From positions 1 through 50,992 of the forward strand of contig JAFQRY010000020.1 in NCBI GenBank assembly GCA_017409845.1: DNA of 50,992 bases, written 5' to 3'. The stretch comes from Clostridia bacterium. GTDB lineage: Bacteria; Bacillota; Clostridia; Oscillospirales; Acutalibacteraceae. Position 1 is the stretch's first letter; the number at the start of each line of letters is the position of its first letter. A program made the position numbers and the translations under genes. Below, in pieces: positions 1 to 7,583 of this stretch. Below the pieces are notes generated by a model. That model saw nothing but the letters and a program-made list of their open reading frames with translations, was not told the origin of the DNA and did not search any database.

Positions 1-86
1 ACATACTCAAATTAATCTTCAAGGGTTTTTCTTGAATCGTTGTTTAATTTTCAAGGTGCGTTTCTCTCCGCTCTCTTGCGGAGTGC
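1..86 (-). ncRNA. Probable 5' leader of an rRNA operon (continues left of window)
   Basis: Read on the minus strand, the transcript from the promoter at 93-121 begins near 86. It contains a hairpin (CTCCGC, positions 66-71 and 78-83) and then CACCTTGAAAATTAAACAAC. A motif of this kind, CTTGAAAAnTnAACA, is typical of the precursor leader or spacer of clostridial rRNA genes. No mature rRNA sequence lies inside the window, so the operon itself is inferred. Another stable RNA operon is possible. Confidence 0.55.
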
Positions 87-92
87 TCGACT

Positions 93-121
93 ATAATATC
101 AAATTCATCCCCGTTTGTCAA
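93..121 (-). promoter_or_regulatory. Strong consensus promoter reading out of the left edge
   Basis: On the minus strand there is TTGACA (121-116), a 17-bp spacer, then TATTAT (98-93). An A-rich tract lies directly upstream (122-150) and could act as an UP element. This is the architecture expected of a highly expressed rRNA or tRNA operon. Confidence 0.75.
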
Positions 122-264
122 CACTTTTTTTCAACTTTTTTGCTTCAGTTGTCAACCGCTCCGTGTGTTTCTCGATTGCCTTCGCCCCGATTTCCTTGCC
201 TGTCAACGGGTTTACAGTTGTCATCTTTTATTAAGATTATTATTTCTCTCCTTCAGTCCTACGG

Positions 265-355
265 ACAGCGATTTGGCTCCCTCGAGAGGGAGCTGGCGAG
301 CAAAGCGAGACTGAGGGAGTTATCAGAGGAAGCCCAGGGAGTAAACAATATTATA
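265..355 (+). repeat. Interspersed repeat A, copy 1
   Basis: About 90 bp with a perfect inner palindrome (GCTCCCTC-GA-GAGGGAGC, 276-293), followed by GAGCAAAGCGAGACTGAGGG and an AT-rich end. A near-identical copy lies on the minus strand at 31354-31443, a partial one at 31125-31175, and a diverged one at 32822-32870. It has no coding potential. It behaves like a MITE or REP-type intergenic repeat that is probably scattered through the genome. Confidence 0.7.
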
Positions 356-382
356 CAGATAATATATGCCGGAGTAATCTGC

Positions 383-405
383 GGTCGTCTTCAGGCCGAC
401 CCTAC
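383..405 (-). repeat. GTAG-type REP element 1
   Basis: On the minus strand GTAGGG is followed by an imperfect hairpin (stem GGTCG/CGACC). It shares the GTAGGG head with the elements at 603, 648, 7267, 7436, 31173, 31209, 31513 and 32888. Confidence 0.55.
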
Positions 406-602
406 GGTGGGTTGTTTGGCTTTGCATTATATTTATGTTTGGTTTTGAAACAGCAGGCGTTTCACGGTTCGCCCGAAAACCCGCAATAACGAAAGATTAC
501 TGTTTATATTATTTAACTATTATACTTGTCTGAATAATCCGACCATTTAAAGGACTCTGCATTTTTATTATTCTTTTTTCCTTCGCTTCTGACGGTGCGG
601 TC

Positions 603-627
603 GGGTCGTCGGATCGCCGACCCCTAC
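603..627 (-). repeat. GTAG-type REP element 2
   Basis: On the minus strand GTAGGGG leads into a hairpin with stem GGGTCG/CGACCC (603-608, 618-623). Confidence 0.6.
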
Positions 628-647
628 ATGGAATAAATCAACGGTCA

Positions 648-673
648 GTAGGGAATGTCATCCCCGACATTCC
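648..673 (+). repeat. GTAG-type REP element 3
   Basis: On the plus strand GTAGGG overlaps an 8-bp perfect stem, GGAATGTC/GACATTCC (652-659, 666-673). It is in opposite orientation to element 2, 20 bp away, as in paired REP (BIME-like) arrangements. Confidence 0.6.
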
Positions 674-703
674 GCAGAACGCTGATGGCAGCGTTTCCTG
701 CAA

Positions 704-732
704 TAAAAAACGGACTTCCGTGATGAAGCCCG
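704..732 (-). terminator. Intrinsic terminator of dagK / aro region
   Basis: On the minus strand the stem ACGGGCTTC/GAAGTCCGT (732-724, 718-710; one G-U pair) has a 5-nt loop and is followed by a run of six T. It lies 24 bp past the dagK stop. Confidence 0.8.
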
Positions 733-755
733 TTTTATATAATCATAGTTATGTA

Positions 756-1694
756 TTATTTTTCAACAGTTTCCGAAGCCGACATTTCATTGATGAGGGG
801 CGGACGGAAGAAATTGAAGGCATGCTTATGAACATCAATTACAACCTTATTATCGTCGCCGCCGTATTCACCGTCAAGAGTCCAGGGAAGCGGTGAACCG
901 TCTGTGGTTTCGATTTCGATATGCTTTCCCTTAAGGAAAACAATGTTGGGATTATTGAGATTCTTTTTGAGAACGGCTGCGGCAAGCTCCGCCCAGCCCT
1001 TGACCGTGCCGGGATTTTTCGCAAGTATAACCTCATAAAGTCCGTCATTAAGGCATACCTCGTTGCGGTCAAGGTGGATAACCTTTCCGACCGTATAGGA
1101 GTTTGAGATTGCTCCGAAAATGAATTCGCCTTCAACCTCAGTACCGTCAACGCTGCAACGCAGAGGAATATTGTGGATATCCTTGATTTCCTTTGCAGCC
1201 TCGTAAAAATAGGCAAATCTTCCGATTTTATTCTTGAGCTTCTGAGGTGTTGCGTAGGAGCATTCGGTAAGTGCACCGAACGAGGCAACATATGTAAAAT
1301 ACTTACCGTTGAAGGTTGCAAGGTCATAAGGAAGTGCGGATTCTTTAACGATAAGCTGTGCGGCTTTACCCGAAAGCCTTGCGGGGAGAGCAAGATTATT
1401 TGCAATTTCGTTTGTTGTGCCCGCAGGCATGTAGCCGATATCAGGCTTCTTTTCAAGCTGCATGATGCCGTTCATCATTTCGCAGAAGGTGCCGTCGCCG
1501 CCTCTGCAGACAACAACATCATATTTGTCGCCGTGCTCCTTAGCATAGTCGGTTGCATCACCCGTCTTTTTGGTATGCATAACGGTTATTTCATAGCCGT
1601 GTGCACCGAAAACAGCGGTTGCATCCATAAGGTCATCGTTGATTTTGTTGATACCCGAACAAGGGTTGATAATCAACAGAAGCTTCTTTTTCAT
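756..1694 (-). CDS. Diacylglycerol/lipid kinase family protein (DagK/YegS-like)
   Basis: 312 aa, the usual length of the DagK catalytic-domain family, which phosphorylates diacylglycerol or related lipids at the membrane. The N-terminus reads LLLIINPCSG, followed by the nucleotide-binding GGDGT motif near residue 65 (CRGGDGTFCEMMNGI) and a PAGTTNEIANNL block, all family hallmarks. The last gene in the aro direction, it has its own promoter (1744-1772) in the gap after aroQ, so it need not depend on the aro attenuator. A terminator follows. The lipid substrate cannot be told from sequence. The ribosome binding site is weak. Confidence 0.85.
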   Translation of the reverse strand: MKKKLLLIINPCSGINKINDDLMDATAVFGAHGYEITVMHTKKTGDATDYAKEHGDKYDVVVCRGGDGTFCEMMNGIMQLEKKPDIGYMPAGTTNEIANNLALPARLSGKAAQLIVKESALPYDLATFNGKYFTYVASFGALTECSYATPQKLKNKIGRFAYFYEAAKEIKDIHNIPLRCSVDGTEVEGEFIFGAISNSYTVGKVIHLDRNEVCLNDGLYEVILAKNPGTVKGWAELAAAVLKKNLNNPNIVFLKGKHIEIETTDGSPLPWTLDGEYGGDDNKVVIDVHKHAFNFFRPPLINEMSASETVEK

Positions 1695-1743
1695 CTTTCT
1701 ACCGTCTCTTTCATTTCTCGTGTGTTTGTGTTACAACTTTGCT

Positions 1744-1772
1744 ATTATAGCATTAATTGTAACGCTATGCAA
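1744..1772 (-). promoter_or_regulatory. Promoter for the lipid kinase gene
   Basis: On the minus strand TTGCAT (1772-1767), a 17-bp spacer and TATAAT (1749-1744). The -35 box lies just inside the 3' end of the gap and aroQ (stop at 1776). Confidence 0.65.
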
Positions 1773-1775
1773 GCT

Positions 1776-2201
1776 TTATTTCTCAATAAGATAATCAATG
1801 CCTCTGAGATAGCCGTCAAAACCGAGACCGATGAAGGATTTTTCACATGCCATGCCCGCATAGGATATCTGTCGGAAGTCCTCTCTTGCGGAAACATCCG
1901 ATATATGTATTTCAACTGCAGGAATTGCAACGGATTTAAGTGCATCAAGGATTGCAACGCTTGTGTGGGTATATGCGGCGGGGTTTATGACTATGCCGTT
2001 AAATTTTCCGTATGCCGCCTGAATTTCATCAACGATGCTGCCTTCGTGATTGGATTGAAAAATTTTAACCTCAACGCCTTTTACGGCAGCATAATTTTCA
2101 ATCAATTCACAAAGGTCGGCATATGTGTTTTTGCCGTAAATGTCAGGCTCTCTGATGCCCAGCATATTGAGATTGGGTCCGTTTATTACAAGGATACGCA
2201 T
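1776..2201 (-). CDS. aroQ: 3-dehydroquinate dehydratase, type II
   Basis: 141 aa, standard length for the type II dodecameric enzyme that dehydrates 3-dehydroquinate to 3-dehydroshikimate in the cytoplasm. It starts MRILVINGPNLNMLGIREP, with the family NGPNLN motif. The flexible-loop region includes the catalytic Tyr (IYG). Later come QSNHEG, INPAAYTHTSVAI and EIHISD, the last contributing the His pair. AAGGAGG lies upstream of the ATG. The start overlaps the end of the aroEK fusion gene by 16 nt, so the two are translationally coupled. Confidence 0.95.
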   Translation of the reverse strand: MRILVINGPNLNMLGIREPDIYGKNTYADLCELIENYAAVKGVEVKIFQSNHEGSIVDEIQAAYGKFNGIVINPAAYTHTSVAILDALKSVAIPAVEIHISDVSAREDFRQISYAGMACEKSFIGLGFDGYLRGIDYLIEK

Positions 2202-3409
2202 TCAAGAATCCTCCTTACCGTTATTTCGGGGTCTCTGTCAACTTCGATTGTGAAATCCGCCGTTTCAAGATAAAGCGGAAGCCTTTCGGCAAGCATTTTT
2301 TCAAGCACCTCGGGGCTTTTTGAAAGAGGTCTTCCGTCGGTTGCAAGACCTTCAACGGGTGCTTTGAGGAAAACAACCGTTGAATTTTCACGCAGTGCAA
2401 TACGGTTTTCTTTTTTGAGAATTGCACCGCCGCCCGTTGCGATTATTTTGCCCGCACCTTTACCTGCGGTGCGTACTGCTTCCGTTTCGCGGTTTCTGAA
2501 TTCCGTTTCACCGTATTCCGCAAAAATATCGGGAATGCTTTTGCCCGATGCTTCAACAACTATGGCGTCCGTATCAACGCACTCACGCCCCGTTTTCTTT
2601 GAAAGGAGTGCAGCCGCTGTTGATTTTCCGCAGCCCGGCATTCCGACAAGAACGAGGTTTTTCTGCTCCGATATAATCGCATTATATATTTCGTCAATAC
2701 GGGAAAGGGGTATGGTTTTTTTCGTAAAGATTTCAGCGGCACGGAGTGCCTGAGCAACAAGCATGTAAAGACCGTTTATGCAGTCGATACCGAGCTTTTC
2801 GGCATCGAGAAGAAAAACGGTGCGTGCAGGATTATAGATCAACTCAAGTGCTTTTCTGCATTTTGTAAATTCCGAAAGGTCGATAAGCCTTTCGCCGTTA
2901 TTCGGATACATTCCGACGGGCGTTGTGTTGACAATTATATCCGCATCGTAGTGGCGGCTTATGTTGGTATAATTATTTTCTCCCGAGCGTGAAACAACAA
3001 CAACTTCACCTGCACCCTCATCCTTCACAACATTCTGAACGGTAAGACTTGCTCCGCCGTTGCCGAGAATGAGCACTTTTTTGCCCCTGAAATCGCAGCC
3101 GCATTTTTTTGCCATGTAAAGGAAGCCGAAATAATCGGTATTATCGCCGTAAAGAGTGCCGTCGGGTCTGCGGATAACGGTGTTGACACTTCCTGCCTTC
3201 TCCGCCGTTTCGCTTCGCTCGTCACAGCGGTTGAAGGCTTCGATTTTATAGGGAATTGTAACATTGAAACCCTTCAGACGGGTATCGGAAAAGAATGCAT
3301 CAAGGCATTCGGGCTCTGTGGGATACAGTTTATATTCGTAATCACAGAGGTGCGAATGAATCTGCGGCGAAAGCGAGTGACCGAGCTTTCTGCCCAAAAG
3401 ACCAAACAT
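2186..3409 (-). CDS. Bifunctional shikimate dehydrogenase-shikimate kinase fusion (AroE-AroK)
   Basis: 407 aa with two complete enzymes in one chain. Residues 1 to about 240 are shikimate dehydrogenase: GHSLSPQIHSHL, NVTIPYK with the catalytic Lys, GDNTDYFGF with the catalytic Asp, and the NADP-binding LILGNGGAS. Residues of about 245-407 are shikimate kinase: Walker A GMPGCGKST, VDTDAIV, GGGAI and the lid motif GRPLS. Together they turn dehydroshikimate into shikimate-3-phosphate, two consecutive steps, which may help coupling. GGAGG lies 8 nt before the ATG, which is only 3 nt past the pheA stop. Both active sites look intact. Confidence 0.93.
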   Translation of the reverse strand: MFGLLGRKLGHSLSPQIHSHLCDYEYKLYPTEPECLDAFFSDTRLKGFNVTIPYKIEAFNRCDERSETAEKAGSVNTVIRRPDGTLYGDNTDYFGFLYMAKKCGCDFRGKKVLILGNGGASLTVQNVVKDEGAGEVVVVSRSGENNYTNISRHYDADIIVNTTPVGMYPNNGERLIDLSEFTKCRKALELIYNPARTVFLLDAEKLGIDCINGLYMLVAQALRAAEIFTKKTIPLSRIDEIYNAIISEQKNLVLVGMPGCGKSTAAALLSKKTGRECVDTDAIVVEASGKSIPDIFAEYGETEFRNRETEAVRTAGKGAGKIIATGGGAILKKENRIALRENSTVVFLKAPVEGLATDGRPLSKSPEVLEKMLAERLPLYLETADFTIEVDRDPEITVRRILECVSL

Positions 3410-3412
3410 TTT

Positions 3413-4549
3413 TTATTCCTCCGTATAGCTTCCGAGATAGCTGAACTGCTCCGAATCATTTTCAAGCTCACTGAGAAGAGCTCTGAGATTTTCGGAGTAA
3501 ACGGAAGCATCAATATCAAAGTAAAACATGAATTCAAAATTACTGCCCGGAATCGGACGGCTTTCAAGCTTGGTCATGTTGAGTCCGAGAGCGGCAAATC
3601 TTGAAAGAATATTATAAAGCGAGCCGGGCTCGTGGGGAATTGTCATCATAAAGCTTGTCTTTTTTGCACCCGGATAGATTTCAGGCTTCTTAGAAATGCA
3701 GATGAAACGGGTATAGTTATTATCCGTGTTCTGTATGCCCGTTTCGAGCACCTGCAGACCGTAAAGCTCCGCACTTTCCTTTGAGCCGATGGAAGCACAG
3801 TCTTTTCTGCCGCTTTCGGCAACCATTTTTGCGGCAACCGCCGTATTTTCACACGGAGTAACCTTAACGCCGAGAGCCGAAAGATATTCCGAGCACTGGT
3901 TGAGTGCCTGCTCATGGGAGAAAACCTCTTTGATATCCGAAAGCTTCACCCCAACGGGAGCGAGAATTGAATGTCTGATAAAAAGCTTGAGGCTGTGAAC
4001 AATATAGAATTTATGCTCCTTCATAAGGTCATAAACCTTGTTAACCGTGCCCGCGGTGCTGTTTTCAACGGGAAGAACACCGTAGCGACAAAGGCCGCTG
4101 TCAACCGCCTTGAAAACATCGTTGAAGCCTCTGCAATATACGATTGAAGGATAGGTGAACATCTTGTCGCACGCAAACTGTGCATACGCACCCTCAACGC
4201 CCTGACAAGCAACAACCGCTCTGTCGGGTCTTTCGCAAGGAGTTGAAACGGTTACCTCTTCAATCATTTTTGAAAGCTTCGACCCGGGGCTGATGATTCT
4301 TTTCTGATATGAACGGCTGACATTGAACATTGTTTCGTAGAGGGTTTTTGTGTAGCCCTGAAGCTCGGGAGGCATACCCTCGGTAACGCTGTTGAGGACC
4401 TCTCTTTCACGCTCTTTGTTGAAAACGGGCATGCCGTTTTCTTTTTTATATTTTGCGATTTCGGCAGCGGTTTCCATTCTTTCTTTAAAAAGCTTTGTCA
4501 GCTCGCCGTCGATTCGGTCTATGTTGTTGCGAAGTTCTTTTATATCCAC
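3413..4549 (-). CDS. pheA: Chorismate mutase / prephenate dehydratase (P-protein)
   Basis: 378 aa, in line with fused P-proteins. An AroQ-class chorismate mutase domain (about 1-85; LRNNIDRIDGEL, AEIAKYK) is followed by prephenate dehydratase (VACQGVEGAYAQFA, PVENSTAGTV, NYTRF) and a C-terminal ACT domain with ESRPIPGS, the Phe-sensing site. It makes phenylpyruvate from chorismate and should be feedback-inhibited by phenylalanine. The GTG at 4549 is chosen because GAGGTG sits 6 nt upstream. The longer frame starting at 4558 would begin inside that ribosome binding site. Confidence 0.93.
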   Translation of the reverse strand: MDIKELRNNIDRIDGELTKLFKERMETAAEIAKYKKENGMPVFNKEREREVLNSVTEGMPPELQGYTKTLYETMFNVSRSYQKRIISPGSKLSKMIEEVTVSTPCERPDRAVVACQGVEGAYAQFACDKMFTYPSIVYCRGFNDVFKAVDSGLCRYGVLPVENSTAGTVNKVYDLMKEHKFYIVHSLKLFIRHSILAPVGVKLSDIKEVFSHEQALNQCSEYLSALGVKVTPCENTAVAAKMVAESGRKDCASIGSKESAELYGLQVLETGIQNTDNNYTRFICISKKPEIYPGAKKTSFMMTIPHEPGSLYNILSRFAALGLNMTKLESRPIPGSNFEFMFYFDIDASVYSENLRALLSELENDSEQFSYLGSYTEE

Positions 4550-4558
4550 GATTAACAC

Positions 4559-4670
4559 CTCATTTTTAAGCTTAAGCGAAAAGCACCCGGCAAGCTCTGC
4601 CTGTTATCGATTATATAACGGGGTGTGGGTTACACCCACCCTTAATTCTTCACTTTTCACTCTTCATTTT
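4559..4670. other. 112-bp spacer between aroC and pheA with repeat-like sequence
   Basis: It contains a palindrome GTGGGT-TAC-ACCCAC (about 4624-4638) and the phrase TTCACTCTTCATTTTTCACT, which resembles sequence at 31310-31340. No terminator with a T-run on the minus strand is obvious, so transcription probably continues from aroC into pheA. Confidence 0.4.
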
Positions 4671-5747
4671 TCACTTGAAAATATAGTCTGCAATAACGAT
4701 TGCCGCCGCCGCTTCAACGCACGGCACGGCTCTGGGAACAATGCACGGGTCATGTCTGCCGCCGATAACAAGAGCTTCTTCCTCTCCCGTTACGGTATTG
4801 ACGGTTTTCTGCTCCCTGCCGATTGAGGGGGTCGGCTTTATTGCACATCTGAAAACTATCGGCATGCCCGACGAAATGCCGCCGAGGATTCCGCCGTGAT
4901 TATTGGTTGCGGTTCTGATTTTTCCGTCAACGCTGATAAAATCGTCATTGCTTTCGCTTCCGTGCATTTTTGCACTCTCAAAGCCTGCACCGAATTCGAT
5001 ACCCTTTACCGCGGGAATGCCGAAAACAGCACAGCTTATTCTGTTTTCAATTCCGTCAAAAATCGGATCTCCGATGCCCGCAGGCATTCCCACAACCGCA
5101 CATTCGATTGTGCCGCCGACGGAATCGCCCTCTGCCTTTGCTTCATAAATCTCTTTTCTCATAAGCTCGCCCTGCTTATCACTGATAACAGGGAAGCTTT
5201 TTCCGAGAAGTGCGTCGAAATCATCACCGTTTACGTTAACGGGATCAAATCTTTCATCGGCAGTTTTGCCGATTGATGAAATATGGCCACCTATTTTTAT
5301 TCCTTTTTCTTCAAGCAGCTGCATGCATACCGCACCCGCAAAGCAAAGAGGAGCGGTCAGTCTGCCGCTGAAATTGCCGCCGCCTCTGATATCGTTGAAG
5401 CCGTTGTGCTTCATCATTGCGGCAAAATCGCTGTGAGAGGGTCGGGGAAGAATGCGGAGCTTATCGTAATCACCCGAGCGTGTGTTTGTGTTTTCGATAA
5501 CGGCACAAAGGGGTGCACCACAGGTAACATTATCAACAACGCCCGAAATAATTCTGACCTCATCCGCCTCTTTTCTCGGGGTTGAAAGGTCATTCTGACC
5601 CGGTGCACGCCTTGCCATGAAGGCGGCTGTTTTTTCTGTATCAATTCTGAAGCCTGCGGGCAGACCGTCAATCACAACTCCGATTGCTTCCGAATGCGAC
5701 TGACCGAAAATTGTTATTTTGATATTGTTTCCGAAATTACATGACAC
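4671..5747 (-). CDS. aroC: Chorismate synthase
   Basis: 358 aa. It converts 5-enolpyruvylshikimate-3-phosphate to chorismate using reduced FMN. Family motifs are GQSHSEAIGVVIDGLPAG near the N-terminus, RRAPGQNDLSTPRKEADE, GGGNFSGRLTA and GGISSGMPIVFR. The GTG at 5747 (VSCNFGNNIKI, matching the usual MSSTWGNNIK-type start) has GGAGG 8 nt upstream. A longer frame to 5780 would add 11 unfamiliar residues. The start overlaps the aroA end by 11 nt. Confidence 0.94.
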   Translation of the reverse strand: MSCNFGNNIKITIFGQSHSEAIGVVIDGLPAGFRIDTEKTAAFMARRAPGQNDLSTPRKEADEVRIISGVVDNVTCGAPLCAVIENTNTRSGDYDKLRILPRPSHSDFAAMMKHNGFNDIRGGGNFSGRLTAPLCFAGAVCMQLLEEKGIKIGGHISSIGKTADERFDPVNVNGDDFDALLGKSFPVISDKQGELMRKEIYEAKAEGDSVGGTIECAVVGMPAGIGDPIFDGIENRISCAVFGIPAVKGIEFGAGFESAKMHGSESNDDFISVDGKIRTATNNHGGILGGISSGMPIVFRCAIKPTPSIGREQKTVNTVTGEEEALVIGGRHDPCIVPRAVPCVEAAAAIVIADYIFK

Positions 5748-6966
5748 GGGCTTTTCCTCCCAGCTTGTTAAAATCTTCAAAAAATGCAGGATATGATTTG
5801 TTCACGGCTTCGGCATTGCGGATAATAACATCGCCCTTGCATCTGAGCGATGCAACCACCGCCGCCATTGCTATTCTGTGGTCGTTGAATGAATCCGTTT
5901 CGCCGCCCGAAAGATACGGCTTTCCGCTGATAATCATTCCGTCATCCGTTTCCGTTATATCACCGCCGAGTGAACGAATCATGCTGACGGTTGACATTAT
6001 TCTGTCGCTCTCTTTTATGCGGAGTCTTTCGCCGCCGTAAATTACCGTTTCGCCCTCTGCGGTTGCAGCAACCGCCGCTATGACGGGCACGGCATCGGGA
6101 ATATCGGATGCGTTGACTCTGCAGCCGTGAAGAGCAGAAACATCGGCTTTAAAGCTGCCGTCGGTCCGTGTTATATCCGCACCCATTTTTTCAAGGACAT
6201 CAATTATCGCCTTGTCGCCCTGGGTTGAAGCAGGATTGAGTCCCGTCACCTCAGCACCCATGCACAAAGGAAATGCGGCATTTGACCAGTCGGCTTCAAC
6301 CGTAAAATTGCAGCCGACAAGGGAGCTTTTATTTATATAAAAAGTATTATTTTCTTCTTTAATATCTGCTCCGAAGGTGCGTAAAACTTCAAGAGTGATG
6401 TCTATATACGGTCTTGACTGCACGGGCGGAATCAATTTTATAACACCGCCGCCGAGATACGAAAGAGCCATGAGCAGACCCGTCACAAACTGCGAGCTGA
6501 CATCGCCTCTGAGCGAATATTCTCCCACCGTGATTTTTCCGTACACATCAAGCGGAAAAGCATCTGAAATCACGGCACCCATGCGGATTAATTCTTCTTT
6601 AAGGGGAGAAAGCGGTCTTTCGGGAAGTCTGCCCGAGCCGTGAATTTCTGTTTTTATTCCCAATGCACATATAACGGGAAGCAGAAAACGGATTGTTGAA
6701 CCGCTTTCGCCGCAGTTGATTTTTGCTTTTTCGGGTAAAGCACCAATCGGCGTCACCTCATAGGTAACACCGTTTTTTTCTATTCCTGCACCGAGATTGC
6801 GAAGGCAGTCAACCGTTGCTTCAATATCGGCAGAGGTGGTATTTATTTTTATTTTGCTTTTTCCGTTTGCAAGGCAGGCACATATCAATGCCCTGTGTGC
6901 AAAGGATTTTGAGGCTATGCCCTCAATGCTGCCCGAAATCGGGGAGGGCGAAATTCGGATATCCAT
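5737..6966 (-). CDS. aroA: 3-phosphoshikimate 1-carboxyvinyltransferase (EPSP synthase)
   Basis: 409 aa. It joins PEP to shikimate-3-phosphate. Visible motifs are SKSFAHRALICA, GESGSTIRFLLP (usually GNSGT), LRIKESDR and FNDHRIAMA. The divergent SGSTIRFL variant is typical of clostridial enzymes. The ATG at 6966 follows GGAG and overlaps the stop of a small upstream frame as TAATG. Position in the operon is after the transposase and before aroC. Confidence 0.95.
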   Translation of the reverse strand: MDIRISPSPISGSIEGIASKSFAHRALICACLANGKSKIKINTTSADIEATVDCLRNLGAGIEKNGVTYEVTPIGALPEKAKINCGESGSTIRFLLPVICALGIKTEIHGSGRLPERPLSPLKEELIRMGAVISDAFPLDVYGKITVGEYSLRGDVSSQFVTGLLMALSYLGGGVIKLIPPVQSRPYIDITLEVLRTFGADIKEENNTFYINKSSLVGCNFTVEADWSNAAFPLCMGAEVTGLNPASTQGDKAIIDVLEKMGADITRTDGSFKADVSALHGCRVNASDIPDAVPVIAAVAATAEGETVIYGGERLRIKESDRIMSTVSMIRSLGGDITETDDGMIISGKPYLSGGETDSFNDHRIAMAAVVASLRCKGDVIIRNAEAVNKSYPAFFEDFNKLGGKARVM

Positions 6967-7052
6967 TATATTTTTAACTCCATTTTCATTCTCAGCGGAG
7001 AAAAACCGAGATTTTCGTAATCTTTAATTGTCGCACACCCTATAATCGTCAT
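6966..7052 (-). pseudogene. Orphan 28-codon frame, possible remnant of an older gene
   Basis: An ATG five codons after the transposase stop, in the same frame, opens MTIIGCATIKDYENLGF and ends in TAA that overlaps the aroA ATG (TAATG). That tight stop-start fusion is what a real gene upstream of aroA would show. The frame has no good ribosome binding site and no family I recognise. I infer it may be the surviving C-terminus of a gene displaced by the transposase insertion. A chance frame is the alternative. Confidence 0.35.
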
Positions 7053-7067
7053 ATGAAAATCTTTTCT

Positions 7068-7583
7068 TTATAGGTTGTTTTCTTTTTTTAGCAAATATTT
7101 TAACGGATTATTTTCAATATATTGCCACACTTCAAGATAATGATTTTCATTTTCTGTTATTTCGTCATAAAAAGAAACCTGAAACAGCTTTTTCCCGGGA
7201 GTACCGAATTGTTTGTTACAAATTCTTGTTGTAAGAGATTTAAACGCACAAATGATATCAGGAACGGTAGGGCGGGGGCTTGCTCCCGCCGCAGGGTCGT
7301 TTAAAATAAGAATTGCATGAATATGATTAGGCATAATAACGTATTTATCTATCTTAAGTTCCGGATATCTTTTTTCCAAATCAAAAAGTTGTTCCTCCGC
7401 CACTCTGCCGACAGGAGTGAGTTTTACTTCGACTCCGGCGGGAGCAAGCCCCCGCCCTACCCTGGACAAAACAGCTTTATTGGCATAAGTATTGATTGTT
7501 ACATAATAGTATCCGCTGCTGCTGTAGTCATAATTCTTTAAACGGGGGTGTTTTCTTTTTGGTAAATCACTGTTCATAATCAT
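7068..7583 (-). CDS. REP-associated tyrosine transposase (RAYT, IS200-like Y1 fold)
   Basis: 171 aa. The HUH motif MPNHIHAILIL and the downstream catalytic Tyr in SFYDEITENENHYLEVWQYIENNP identify the Y1 transposase family linked to REP elements (TnpA-REP), which nicks and moves short palindromes. It lies between aroB and aroA and its ATG overlaps the aroB stop (ATGA), so it is read as part of the aro operon. Its reading frame contains two inverted copies of a 25-bp REP-like palindrome, translated as VGRGLAPAGV and AGASPRPT. The frame and active site are intact. No other mobile-element ends are seen. Confidence 0.85.
   Translation of the reverse strand: MIMNSDLPKRKHPRLKNYDYSSSGYYYVTINTYANKAVLSRVGRGLAPAGVEVKLTPVGRVAEEQLFDLEKRYPELKIDKYVIMPNHIHAILILNDPAAGASPRPTVPDIICAFKSLTTRICNKQFGTPGKKLFQVSFYDEITENENHYLEVWQYIENNPLKYLLKKENNL
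7267..7291 (+). repeat. REP-like palindrome inside the transposase gene, copy 1
   Basis: 25 bp starting GTAGGGCGGGGG. It can fold as GCGGG-G-GC/GC-T-CCCGC. It is the exact reverse complement of 7436-7460 and has the GTAGGG head of the intergenic REPs. Confidence 0.75.
7436..7460 (-). repeat. REP-like palindrome inside the transposase gene, copy 2
   Basis: 25 bp, a perfect reverse complement of copy 1 about 145 bp away. It is read in frame as part of the protein, so the pair forms a long inverted repeat in the transposase mRNA. Confidence 0.75.

Larger units (their letters stand above)
122..755. other. Gene-free stretch with repeats
   Basis: No convincing gene was found here. An open frame from 32 to 448 lacks a ribosome binding site and runs through the promoter and repeat sequence. 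The stretch holds one copy of an interspersed repeat (265-355), three GTAG-type REP palindromes (383-405, 603-627, 648-673), a further hairpin (AACGCTG/CAGCGTT, about 678-695) and the dagK terminator. Nothing recognisable was seen at 122-264 or 406-602. Confidence 0.6.

Noticed and set aside
32-448. A 138-codon open frame at the left end
   Set aside because: It crosses the minus-strand promoter, leader hairpin and repeat A, has no ribosome binding site and gives a low-complexity protein of no known family.
1173-2273. A 366-codon plus-strand frame
   Set aside because: It lies antisense to dagK and aroQ, which have clear motifs, and is Cys/Ile-rich in the manner of shadow frames.
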